Positions 33,622 to 41,228 of a stretch of 64,000 bases of DNA are shown piece by piece (positions within the stretch are counted from its first letter, which is position 1; each line of letters begins with the position of its first letter). A program made the position numbers and the translations under genes. The notes under the pieces are model-generated. The model saw nothing but the letters and a program-made list of their open reading frames with translations. It did no database searches and was not told where the DNA came from. Source of the stretch: an uncultured Lachnospiraceae bacterium (GTDB lineage Bacteria; Bacillota; Clostridia; Lachnospirales; Lachnospiraceae); assembly GCA_947626775.1 (NCBI GenBank), contig CANQTL010000014.1, positions 1 to 64,000 of the forward strand, in the 5' to 3' direction.

Positions 33622-34173
33622 ATGGATGCAAGATTAAAACCCTATGAGGAAAAGATGCAGAAAACTTACGATTATCTGGCGGGCGACCTCGGCGCGATCC
33701 GCGCAGGGCGCGCCAATCCGCATGTCCTGGACAAGATCAAAGTGGATTACTACGGCACGCCCACGCCGATTCAACAGGTGGGCAATATCACCGTCCCGGA
33801 GCCGAGGGTCATTCAGATCGCGCCCTGGGAAAAGAGCCTGATCAAGGCGATTGAGAAGGCGATCATGACGTCGGACGTGGGAATCACGCCTTCCAACGAC
33901 GGTTCGCTGATCCGCCTGGTGTTCCCGGAGCTGACCGAGGAGCGGCGCAAGGAACTGGTGAAGGATGTGAAGAAGCGGGGCGAGGAGAGCAAAGTCGCAA
34001 TCCGCAACACAAGGCGCGACGGCAACGACGCTTTCAAGAAGCTGGCGAAGACGGAAGTCTCCGAGGATGAAATCAAGGAGCTGGAGGACGGTCTTCAGAA
34101 GCTGACGGACAAGTTCATCAAGGAGTTCGACAAGCTGGTGGAGGAGAAATCTAAAGAGATACTCACCGTGTAG
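33622..34173 (+). CDS. frr: Ribosome recycling factor
   Basis: This 183-residue protein is RRF, splitting post-termination ribosomes with EF-G. Typical sequences are LGAIRAGRANPHVLDKIKVDYYG, NITVPEPRVIQIAPW and the C-terminal ELTEERRKELVK region. I use the ATG at 33622 with GGAGGATC upstream; the longer in-frame extension overlaps pyrH and is shadow. Length matches the family closely. Confidence 0.98.
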   Translation: MDARLKPYEEKMQKTYDYLAGDLGAIRAGRANPHVLDKIKVDYYGTPTPIQQVGNITVPEPRVIQIAPWEKSLIKAIEKAIMTSDVGITPSNDGSLIRLVFPELTEERRKELVKDVKKRGEESKVAIRNTRRDGNDAFKKLAKTEVSEDEIKELEDGLQKLTDKFIKEFDKLVEEKSKEILTV

Positions 34174-34266
34174 GCTTTTCGGACAGCCTGCGGCTCATTT
34201 TACACAGATCAGAGAGAGGGATTGCAGAATGAATATTCTGTCGTCCCTTTTCCTAATGTTAAAGGC

Positions 34267-34306
34267 GGAGGAACAGTGTGGAAGACGGAGGAATAGTATG
34301 GAAGAC
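34267..34306 (+). repeat. 20-bp tandem duplication covering the uppS ribosome binding site
   Basis: Copies at 34267-34286 and 34287-34306 agree at 18 of 20 positions. Each carries GGAGGA; the second carries the uppS ATG (34298), the first the equivalent GTG (34278). Confidence 0.85.
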
Positions 34307-35017
34307 GGCATGAAGATTCCCGGCCATGTGGCGATCATACTGGACGGCAACGGCAGATGGGCGAAGAAGAGGGGAATGCCCCGCAATTACGGCCATGTAC
34401 AGGGGGCGAAGACGGTGGAGGTGATCTGCGAGGAGGCGTACCGCATGGGAATCCGGTATCTGACGGTGTACGCTTTTTCCACGGAGAACTGGAACAGGCC
34501 CCGGGATGAGGTGGACGCCCTGATGGGGCTTTTGCGCAACTATATGAAGACATGTCTCAAGACGGCGGCGAAAAATAACATGTGTGTTCGGATCATTGGA
34601 GAGAAGAGCAGACTGGACGACGATATCCGCAGGCGCATGGAGGAGCTGGAAGAGGCCACGAAGGACAACACGGGGCTGCACTTCCAGATTGCCATCAATT
34701 ACGGCGGCAGGGACGAGATCGTCCGCGCCGTGCGCAGGCTGGCCGCAGAGACGGCCGAAGGAAAGATGCGGGCGGAGGAAATCACGGAGGAGAAGATCAG
34801 CGAGGCGCTGGACACACACGGCATCCCGGAACCGGATCTGCTGATCCGCACTTGCGGCGAGCAGCGCATCTCCAATTTTCTGCTGTGGCAGCTCGCCTAC
34901 ACGGAATTCTATTTCACACCCGTGGCCTGGCCTGATTTTTCCAAAGAAGAATTAGAAAAAGCCGTCGAGGCATATAATAAGAGAGACAGACGGTACGGCC
35001 TGGTGAAGGAGGAATAA
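34298..35017 (+). CDS. uppS: Undecaprenyl diphosphate synthase
   Basis: This 239-residue cis-prenyltransferase makes the C55 lipid carrier for wall synthesis. The catalytic motif VAIILDGNGRWA lies at residues 10-21, followed by GHVQGAKTVE, FSTENWNRP and, near the C-terminus, SNFLLWQLAYTEFYF. The ATG at 34298 has GGAGGA five bases upstream. The frame is open to 34229, but the extra 23 residues are not family-like. cdsA starts three bases after the stop. Confidence 0.97.
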   Translation: MEDGMKIPGHVAIILDGNGRWAKKRGMPRNYGHVQGAKTVEVICEEAYRMGIRYLTVYAFSTENWNRPRDEVDALMGLLRNYMKTCLKTAAKNNMCVRIIGEKSRLDDDIRRRMEELEEATKDNTGLHFQIAINYGGRDEIVRAVRRLAAETAEGKMRAEEITEEKISEALDTHGIPEPDLLIRTCGEQRISNFLLWQLAYTEFYFTPVAWPDFSKEELEKAVEAYNKRDRRYGLVKEE

Positions 35018-35020
35018 CGC

Positions 35021-35914
35021 ATGTTCTGGACTAGACTTCTGAGCGGGATTGCTCTGGTGATACTCGCCGTACGGCTGATTACGGCGGGAGGACCAATACT
35101 TGCCGCAGCGCTGTGTCTCCTCTCTCTGATCGCCTATCGGGAACTGGGAAAGGCGCTGGGATTTATCACGGAAGATCAGACGAAACGGGCGCTGGCCCTG
35201 ACGGGGATGGCACTCACGGTAATTTATTATATCTGGATTTATTTTTCGGCGGTTATGGCGTATCCGGCCCCGATGTCGGCGGTATCGGCGGCGCAGTTCT
35301 ATATGGGCGCTTATCTGTATCGGGCGCTGGCCTTCGGCATGGCGGCGGCATTGATCGTGTTCCTGTTCGTGTACGTGTTTCGATTCCCTGTTTATCACGG
35401 CCGGGAGGTTATGGCGGCGTGTTTTTCCTTCTTCTACGCGCCGGTTATGCTGTCCTTTCTCTTTCTGACCAGAGAGGGGTTCCTGGCGGGGAATTATCTG
35501 GTATGGTTTGTCTTTCTCTGCTCCTGGGGCAGCGATACCTGTGCCTACGCGGTGGGCGTGCTGATCGGAAAGCATAAGATGACGCCCAGATTAAGCCCCA
35601 AAAAGTCGGTTGAGGGAGCGGCGGGCGGTATCGCGGGCGCGGCGCTTCTGTGCGCCCTGTATGTGTATCTGGTGGAGCGGTATGCGGCGGCTTTCGTATT
35701 CGGCATAAGCCCGGCGGCGGCTGCCGCGCTGGGCGCGGTGGGCGCGGCGGTGTCCATGGCGGGCGATCTGGCGGCGTCCGCGTTCAAGCGGGATTACGGC
35801 ATCAAGGATTACGGGAAGCTGATCCCGGGACACGGCGGCGTCATGGACCGCTTCGACAGCGTGATCGTCACGGCGCCGTTAATCTTTATCGGCCTGTCGT
35901 TTCTGCTGACCTGA
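35021..35914 (+). CDS. cdsA: Phosphatidate cytidylyltransferase
   Basis: This 297-residue membrane protein makes CDP-diacylglycerol for phospholipid synthesis. It has about eight hydrophobic segments and the C-terminal CDS signature (SAFKRDYGIKDYGKLIPGH then GGVMDRFDS). GGAGGAATAACGC precedes the ATG. Its place between uppS and dxr is the usual firmicute arrangement. Confidence 0.96.
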   Translation: MFWTRLLSGIALVILAVRLITAGGPILAAALCLLSLIAYRELGKALGFITEDQTKRALALTGMALTVIYYIWIYFSAVMAYPAPMSAVSAAQFYMGAYLYRALAFGMAAALIVFLFVYVFRFPVYHGREVMAACFSFFYAPVMLSFLFLTREGFLAGNYLVWFVFLCSWGSDTCAYAVGVLIGKHKMTPRLSPKKSVEGAAGGIAGAALLCALYVYLVERYAAAFVFGISPAAAAALGAVGAAVSMAGDLAASAFKRDYGIKDYGKLIPGHGGVMDRFDSVIVTAPLIFIGLSFLLT

Positions 35915-35988
35915 CGGAGCGCCGCGGACGGCGGACAACGGCCGAGGCCGGGAACAGAAACGGCGGCCTGCAGACAGGAGAAAAAATA

Positions 35989-37146
35989 ATGGACGTTATG
36001 AAAAAGATCGCAATTTTGGGTTCCACGGGATCCATTGGGACACAGACGCTTGAAATCGTGCGGAAAGAACCGGATCTGGCGGTGACGGCGCTGGCGGCGG
36101 GGACGAACGTGGCGCTGATGGAGAAGCAGATACGGGAATTTCGGCCCGCACTGGCGGCGATGTGGACAGAGGAGGCCGCGGACGATCTGCGGGAGCGCGT
36201 CAGGGATCTTCCCGTGCGCGTGGCCTGCGGCATGGATGGGCTGCTGGAGGCAGCCTCCTGCGAGGATATGGAAGTGCTGGTCACGGCGATCGTGGGGATG
36301 ATCGGCATCAAGCCGACCATTGCGGCGATCGAGCACGGCAAGACCATCGCGCTGGCCAACAAGGAGACGCTGGTGACGGCAGGACACATCATCATGCCGC
36401 TGGCAAAGGAGCGGGGCGTACAGATCCTGCCGGTGGACAGCGAGCACAGCGCCATCTTTCAGTCCATGCACGGCGAGAACAGGGCGCGGGTGGAGCGGAT
36501 CCTGCTGACCGCTTCGGGCGGTCCCTTCCGGGGAAAGAAGAGAGAGGAGCTGGCGGCCATGACGGCGGCGGACGCGCTGCGGCATCCCAACTGGTCGATG
36601 GGGCAGAAAGTCACGATCGACTCGTCCACGCTTGTCAACAAAGGACTCGAGGTGATGGAGGCGAAGTGGCTGTTCGACGTGGACCTGGGGCAGATCCAGG
36701 TGGTGGTGCATCCCCAGAGCATTGTCCACTCCGCGGTGCAGTACGCGGACGGCGGCGTCATGGCGCAGCTCGGTGCGCCGGATATGAAGCTGCCGATTCA
36801 GTACGCGCTCTTCTATCCCGACAGGCGGCCCATGGACACGGAGCGGATCGATCTGTTCGCGCTGGGGCAGCTCACTTTTGAGAGGCCGGACACAGACACG
36901 TTCCGCGGTCTGGCGCTGGCCTATGAGGCGGCCAGACAGGGTGGCACGATGCCGACGGTATACAACGCGGCCAACGAGAGGGCGGTTGCGCTCTTCCTGC
37001 AGGGGAAGATCGGATTCCTGCAGATACCGGAGCTGATCGAAAGCTCGATGGAACGGCATCGGGTGACGGCGTCTCCTTCCGTGGCAAAGATTCTGGAGAC
37101 GGAAGCGGAGACCTATGCGTATATAGAAGAAAAGTTTGGAGAGTAA
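35989..37146 (+). CDS. dxr: 1-deoxy-D-xylulose 5-phosphate reductoisomerase
   Basis: This 385-residue protein catalyses the first committed MEP-pathway step. The NADPH-binding ILGSTGSIGTQTL lies near the N-terminus; ALANKETLVTAGH, PVDSEHSAIFQ, LTASGGPFRG and HPNWSMGQKVTIDS are diagnostic of the active site. CAGGAG eight bases upstream supports the ATG at 35989 (a second ATG at 35998 is possible). ispG, a later MEP enzyme, lies further downstream. Confidence 0.98.
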   Translation: MDVMKKIAILGSTGSIGTQTLEIVRKEPDLAVTALAAGTNVALMEKQIREFRPALAAMWTEEAADDLRERVRDLPVRVACGMDGLLEAASCEDMEVLVTAIVGMIGIKPTIAAIEHGKTIALANKETLVTAGHIIMPLAKERGVQILPVDSEHSAIFQSMHGENRARVERILLTASGGPFRGKKREELAAMTAADALRHPNWSMGQKVTIDSSTLVNKGLEVMEAKWLFDVDLGQIQVVVHPQSIVHSAVQYADGGVMAQLGAPDMKLPIQYALFYPDRRPMDTERIDLFALGQLTFERPDTDTFRGLALAYEAARQGGTMPTVYNAANERAVALFLQGKIGFLQIPELIESSMERHRVTASPSVAKILETEAETYAYIEEKFGE

Positions 37147-37150
37147 TGCT

Positions 37151-38257
37151 TTGATCAGGACGATAATCTTATTTTTAATCGTGTTTGGCGTGGTGGTGAT
37201 TTCCCACGAATTCGGGCACTACATTATAGCGCGGCGCAACGGGATCCACGTGGTTGAGTTCGTGGTCGGCGCGGGGCCGAACCTGTTTTCCTATGAGAAG
37301 AACGGCACGCGGTATTCCCTGAGGCTGCTGCCTCTCGGCGGGGCGTGCATCTTCGAGGCGGAGGACGGGCCGGAGGCCGGCATGAGCGCCTCGCCGGAGC
37401 CGGAACTTCCTGCGGACGGCGGATTTACGACGGACGGCAGGCGGGGCGTGCCGTTTCCGCAGGCGGGCGTGTGGAAGCGCATTGCGACGATATTCGCCGG
37501 ACCCTTTTTCAACTTCCTTCTCGCCTATGTGGTGGCGGTGGTGCTGACCGCTTTTTCCGGGGCGGATCTGCCGGTGGTCGGCGGAGTCGCGGAGGACTCC
37601 GCGGCGGAGGAGGCCGGCCTGCGGGAGGGCGACGTTATCACGCGGATCGGGCACGAGAGGATCCATTTCTATCGGGAAGTCATGGTGATCTCCGCCATCA
37701 ACAGGGGAGAGACGCTGGAGATTGGCTATCAGCGCGGCGGCGAGAAGAAAACGGCGGTTGTGACGCCGCGCTACGATTCCGATGACGCGCGTTATTATAT
37801 CGGTATCATGGGAGGCGGCTCCTATCTGGACTGCAATCCGCTCCAGGTTTTTCAGTACGGGTTTTACGAGGTGGAGTATTTTGCCAAGACTACGTACAAG
37901 AGTCTGGGGATGCTGTTCCAGGGGCGCGTCACCAGAGACGACGTGGCCGGGCCGGTCGGCATCGCACAGTTTGTAGGCGAGAGTTATGACTCGGCGGAGG
38001 AAAATTACGGAACGCCGGCGGCGGTGCTGACGATGCTGGAGATCGTGGTGCTGCTCTCCGTCAACCTCGGTATCATGAATCTGCTGCCGATTCCGGCGCT
38101 GGACGGCGGGCGGCTGCTCTTTATGCTGATCGAGGTGGTGCGCGGCAAGCCTATTTCCCCCGAGAAGGAAGGGCTGATCCACTTTGCGGGCATGGCGCTG
38201 CTCATGGTGCTGATGCTCTTTGTCATGTACAACGATATTATGAAGATCGTGCGTTAA
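37151..38257 (+). CDS. rseP: Site-2 intramembrane protease RseP/RasP
   Basis: This 368-residue protein is an M50 zinc metalloprotease cutting membrane proteins such as anti-sigma factors. The HEFGH zinc motif lies in the first membrane helix (about residue 17), a PDZ domain spans about 140-215, and LLPIPALDGG with the third zinc ligand is near 310. No ATG fits. I choose TTG 37151, seven bases after GGAGAG; an upstream TTG at 37136 overlaps the end of dxr. Both starts encode the motif. Confidence 0.95.
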   Translation: MIRTIILFLIVFGVVVISHEFGHYIIARRNGIHVVEFVVGAGPNLFSYEKNGTRYSLRLLPLGGACIFEAEDGPEAGMSASPEPELPADGGFTTDGRRGVPFPQAGVWKRIATIFAGPFFNFLLAYVVAVVLTAFSGADLPVVGGVAEDSAAEEAGLREGDVITRIGHERIHFYREVMVISAINRGETLEIGYQRGGEKKTAVVTPRYDSDDARYYIGIMGGGSYLDCNPLQVFQYGFYEVEYFAKTTYKSLGMLFQGRVTRDDVAGPVGIAQFVGESYDSAEENYGTPAAVLTMLEIVVLLSVNLGIMNLLPIPALDGGRLLFMLIEVVRGKPISPEKEGLIHFAGMALLMVLMLFVMYNDIMKIVR

Positions 38258-38264
38258 ATTCTGC

Positions 38265-38293
38265 TTGCATTGCAGAGGTCTATGCTGTATACT
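38265..38293 (+). promoter_or_regulatory. Promoter of the PP2C-kinase pair
   Basis: TTGCAT (38265-38270), 17 bases, TATACT (38288-38293), giving a leader of about 100 bases. Confidence 0.6.
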
Positions 38294-38400
38294 CACGGTA
38301 TCGGGGTTCGTTCCGGACCCCGGCCTGTATATGGTTCTGCGGGTTTCCCGCGAAAATTCAGGAATGAACGGAGAAGAATGCGACGGAATAGGAGGCGGAA

Positions 38401-39144
38401 TTGGACTATCTGACAAGCGTATATTGGGAGCGCGGCAGGGCGGCGGTCAATCAGGATTCGGTCGTTCTGCTGCAGACTTTGACGGCAAGGGGACGCGTCC
38501 TCATGGCGGCCGTCTGCGACGGTATGGGCGGGCTGGCGTACGGAGAGAAGGCGAGCGGCTATGTGACGCAGCGGCTGCAGGAGTGGTTCTATGAGTCGCT
38601 GCTGACGGCGGTTTGCAAAAACAAGCCGTATTGGGTCATCAGGCGGTCGCTGGACAGGCTGGTGTACCACATGCAGGAACAGATTGCCCTGTACGGCGGC
38701 AGGGCGGGCGTCCGTATGGGTACCACCATGACAGTGGCGGTCGTCTGGGAGCGGACTTATCTGCTCTGGCATCTGGGGGACAGCAGAGCTTACCGCATTG
38801 CGGAAACCGGGAAGAGCGCCCGGCGCAGAGCAGGATCACACGGCCTTGAGCGCATGACGGCGGATCATGTAAAGCGGGGAAACCAGCTGACCAGATGCGT
38901 CGGGAGCTTCGGCTATGCCCGTCCCGATTTCAGGATGGGTTCCCTGCGGGCGGGACAGGGACTTCTGCTGTGCAGCGACGGTTTCAGGAACTGTGTGGAG
39001 GAGGAAGAACTGGAAGCTGTCCTGCGGGCGGAGCAGCTCGGAGAAGAGCAGGCGGCGCGCAGGCTGCGGGAGATCGGAGAGGCCTGTATGAGGCGCGGGG
39101 AGCGCGACAATCTCTCCGCGGTATATGTGCGGCTGAGGAGGTAG
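38401..39144 (+). CDS. PP2C-family Ser/Thr protein phosphatase
   Basis: This 247-residue protein is a PP2C-type phosphatase. Metal-binding and core motifs are present: NQDSVV near residue 18, AVCDGMGG near 41, GTTMTVAV near 103, HLGDSRAYRI near 122, LCSDGFRN near 187 and RDNLSAVYV at the end. The start is TTG 38401 with GGAGGCGG upstream. The next gene, four bases on, is a Ser/Thr kinase, so the two form an opposing pair. It is shorter than two-domain PP2C proteins and has no membrane anchor. Confidence 0.93.
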   Translation: MDYLTSVYWERGRAAVNQDSVVLLQTLTARGRVLMAAVCDGMGGLAYGEKASGYVTQRLQEWFYESLLTAVCKNKPYWVIRRSLDRLVYHMQEQIALYGGRAGVRMGTTMTVAVVWERTYLLWHLGDSRAYRIAETGKSARRRAGSHGLERMTADHVKRGNQLTRCVGSFGYARPDFRMGSLRAGQGLLLCSDGFRNCVEEEELEAVLRAEQLGEEQAARRLREIGEACMRRGERDNLSAVYVRLRR

Positions 39145-39148
39145 AAGG

Positions 39149-40066
39149 ATGGAAAATACGAGACATATGATCGGAAAATATATCGTTGTCAGGACACTGG
39201 GGCAGGGCGGAGAAGGCTGTGTCTGGCTGGCCAGAGACGAAGATCTGCAGCGCCTTGTGGCGATCAAGGAGATGCGCGGCGCATCGCAGGACAGGGAGAG
39301 GGAAAAGGAGCTGATGCGTGAGGCGGATTTCCTGCAGCAGCTCAGACATCCCATGCTGCCGGTCGTCTACGATCTGCTGTGGGAGGACGGCTGGTACCTC
39401 GTGATGGAGTATGTGCAGGGGATGACGCTCGGCGCTTATATTGCGCGCAACGGCTGCGTACAGGAGGAACAGGCGCGGGAGTGGGCGGGACAGCTGCTTG
39501 ATATCCTGCAATATCTGCACACAAGGAAAACACCCGTTATATATCGAGACCTGAAACCTGACAATATTATGGTATGTCCGGACGGACATCTGAAACTGGT
39601 AGATTTTGGCGCGGCCCTGCGCAAGTCGTTCGGCGGACACAGGGAACGCATTATGGCGGCGTCGCCGGGCTATGCCGCGCCGGAGCAGCTTGGCCGATTT
39701 GCGGAGAGAAAAGGGGCGGGAGAGGACGGAACGGAAGAGGACGGAACGGAAGCCGGACGGGAGGTATACGCGGACGAGCGGAGCGATCTTTATGCCTTCG
39801 GCAAGGTGCTCTACTATATCGTCACGGGGGCCGATCCCGCCAGGCCGCCCTACACGTCGCGCTCCATACGGGATTATCAGCCGATGCTGTCAGACGGTCT
39901 GGAGCGGGTGATCCGCAGATGTATCAGAGAGGACCCCTGCGCGCGGTACGTCTCCGCGGCGGAGACCGCAAGGGAACTCGCCGCGTCCGGCAGGCGGAGA
40001 AGCCGCCTGCGCCGCCGGCCGTTTGTCAGGGTGATCGAGAAGCAGATCTGGCTGACGGAGGGATAA
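39149..40066 (+). CDS. Soluble eukaryotic-type Ser/Thr protein kinase
   Basis: This 305-residue protein is a Hanks-type kinase domain with little else. The glycine loop LGQGGEGCVWLA, lysine in VAIKEM, catalytic YRDLKPDN (tyrosine in place of the usual histidine), DFGAA and GYAAPEQ motifs are present, and an insertion of acidic/charged residues follows the activation loop (near 190-210). There is no PASTA domain or membrane helix, unlike PrkC kinases. Targets are unknown. Confidence 0.92.
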   Translation: MENTRHMIGKYIVVRTLGQGGEGCVWLARDEDLQRLVAIKEMRGASQDREREKELMREADFLQQLRHPMLPVVYDLLWEDGWYLVMEYVQGMTLGAYIARNGCVQEEQAREWAGQLLDILQYLHTRKTPVIYRDLKPDNIMVCPDGHLKLVDFGAALRKSFGGHRERIMAASPGYAAPEQLGRFAERKGAGEDGTEEDGTEAGREVYADERSDLYAFGKVLYYIVTGADPARPPYTSRSIRDYQPMLSDGLERVIRRCIREDPCARYVSAAETARELAASGRRRSRLRRRPFVRVIEKQIWLTEG

Positions 40067-40096
40067 AAGGATCTTCTTTTCCTAAGCTCCAAAATG

Positions 40097-40105
40097 TGGT
40101 ATGAT
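40097..40105 (+). promoter_or_regulatory. Extended -10 promoter before ispG
   Basis: TGgTATGAT at 40097-40105; the -35 region is not recognisable. The same AAATGTGGTAT string also occurs before the Gly-Gly peptide gene (26641-26651). Confidence 0.4.
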
Positions 40106-40145
40106 TCTATGTGACAACTATATCTTGGGTAAAGCGAGGAAAATC

Positions 40146-41204
40146 ATGCATCGGGAACATACGAAGACAATACGGATCGGGGACAGGGTGATCGGCGGCG
40201 GCAACCCGATTCTGATCCAGTCCATGACCAATACGAGGACGGAGGATGTGGAGGCTACGACGGCGCAGATCCTGCGTTTGGAGCGTGCCGGCTGTGAGAT
40301 CGTGCGCTGTACGGTGCCGACCGTCGAGGCTGCCGAGGCCATCGAAAAGATCAGGCCGCAGATTCATATTCCTCTCGTGGCGGACATCCATTTCGATTAC
40401 AGGATGGCGATTGCGGCCATCGAACACGGAGCGGACAAAATCCGCATCAATCCGGGCAACATCGGAGACAGGGATAAGGTGGCGGCTGTCGTCTCGGCGG
40501 CGAAAGAGCGCGATATCCCGATCCGGGTTGGCGTCAACAGCGGTTCCCTGGAGCGGGATCTGGTGGAGAAGTACCATGGCGTAACCGCGGAGGGAATCGT
40601 CGAGAGCGCGCTGGACAAGGTGGGTATCATTGAAGATCTGGGCTATGACAATCTGGTGATCAGCATCAAATCTTCCGACGTGCTCATGTGTGTCCGCGCT
40701 CATGAGCTGCTGGCGGAGAAGACGCGCTACCCGCTGCATGTGGGGATCACCGAGTCCGGCACGGTGACAAGCGGCAATATCAAATCCGCCGTCGGTCTGG
40801 GGCTGATTCTGCATCAGGGCATCGGCGACACTGTCCGCGTGTCCCTGACCGGGGATCCCGTGGAAGAAGTCAGATCCGCCCGGCTGATCCTGCGCACACT
40901 GGGACTCCGCAAGGGCGGGATCGAGGTGGTCTCCTGTCCTACCTGCGGCAGGACGCGCATCGACCTGATCGGGCTGGCGAACCGGGTGGAGGAAATGGTG
41001 GCGGATATTCCGCTGGATATCAAGGTGGCCGTGATGGGCTGCGCCGTCAACGGGCCGGGGGAGGCGAAGGAGGCCGATATCGGCATCGCCGGCGGCGACG
41101 GCGAAGGGCTTTTGATCAAACACGGCGAGATTGTAAAGAAGGTGCCGGAGGATAGGCTGCTCGAGACGCTGCGGGAGGAACTTCTGCACTGGGAGCAGGC
41201 ATAG
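40146..41204 (+). CDS. ispG: 4-hydroxy-3-methylbut-2-enyl-diphosphate synthase
   Basis: This 352-residue MEP-pathway enzyme (GcpE) contains the TIM barrel with QSMTNT near the start, VADIHFD, and the iron-sulphur domain with SCPTCGRT and GCAVNGPGE supplying the [4Fe-4S] cysteines. GCGAGGAAAATC precedes the ATG at 40146; an in-frame ATG at 40101 overlaps the promoter. It follows dxr-rseP after the phosphatase-kinase insertion and leads into polC, a common clostridial order. Confidence 0.97.
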   Translation: MHREHTKTIRIGDRVIGGGNPILIQSMTNTRTEDVEATTAQILRLERAGCEIVRCTVPTVEAAEAIEKIRPQIHIPLVADIHFDYRMAIAAIEHGADKIRINPGNIGDRDKVAAVVSAAKERDIPIRVGVNSGSLERDLVEKYHGVTAEGIVESALDKVGIIEDLGYDNLVISIKSSDVLMCVRAHELLAEKTRYPLHVGITESGTVTSGNIKSAVGLGLILHQGIGDTVRVSLTGDPVEEVRSARLILRTLGLRKGGIEVVSCPTCGRTRIDLIGLANRVEEMVADIPLDIKVAVMGCAVNGPGEAKEADIGIAGGDGEGLLIKHGEIVKKVPEDRLLETLREELLHWEQA

Positions 41205-41228
41205 GCGCGGGAAAGGAACAAGGCACGG

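Noticed and set aside
38337..38356. Possible third copy of the 34-bp repeat near TGCGGGTTTC
   Set aside because: Only about ten bases match; the rest of the repeat, including CTCGTTATCGCG, is missing.
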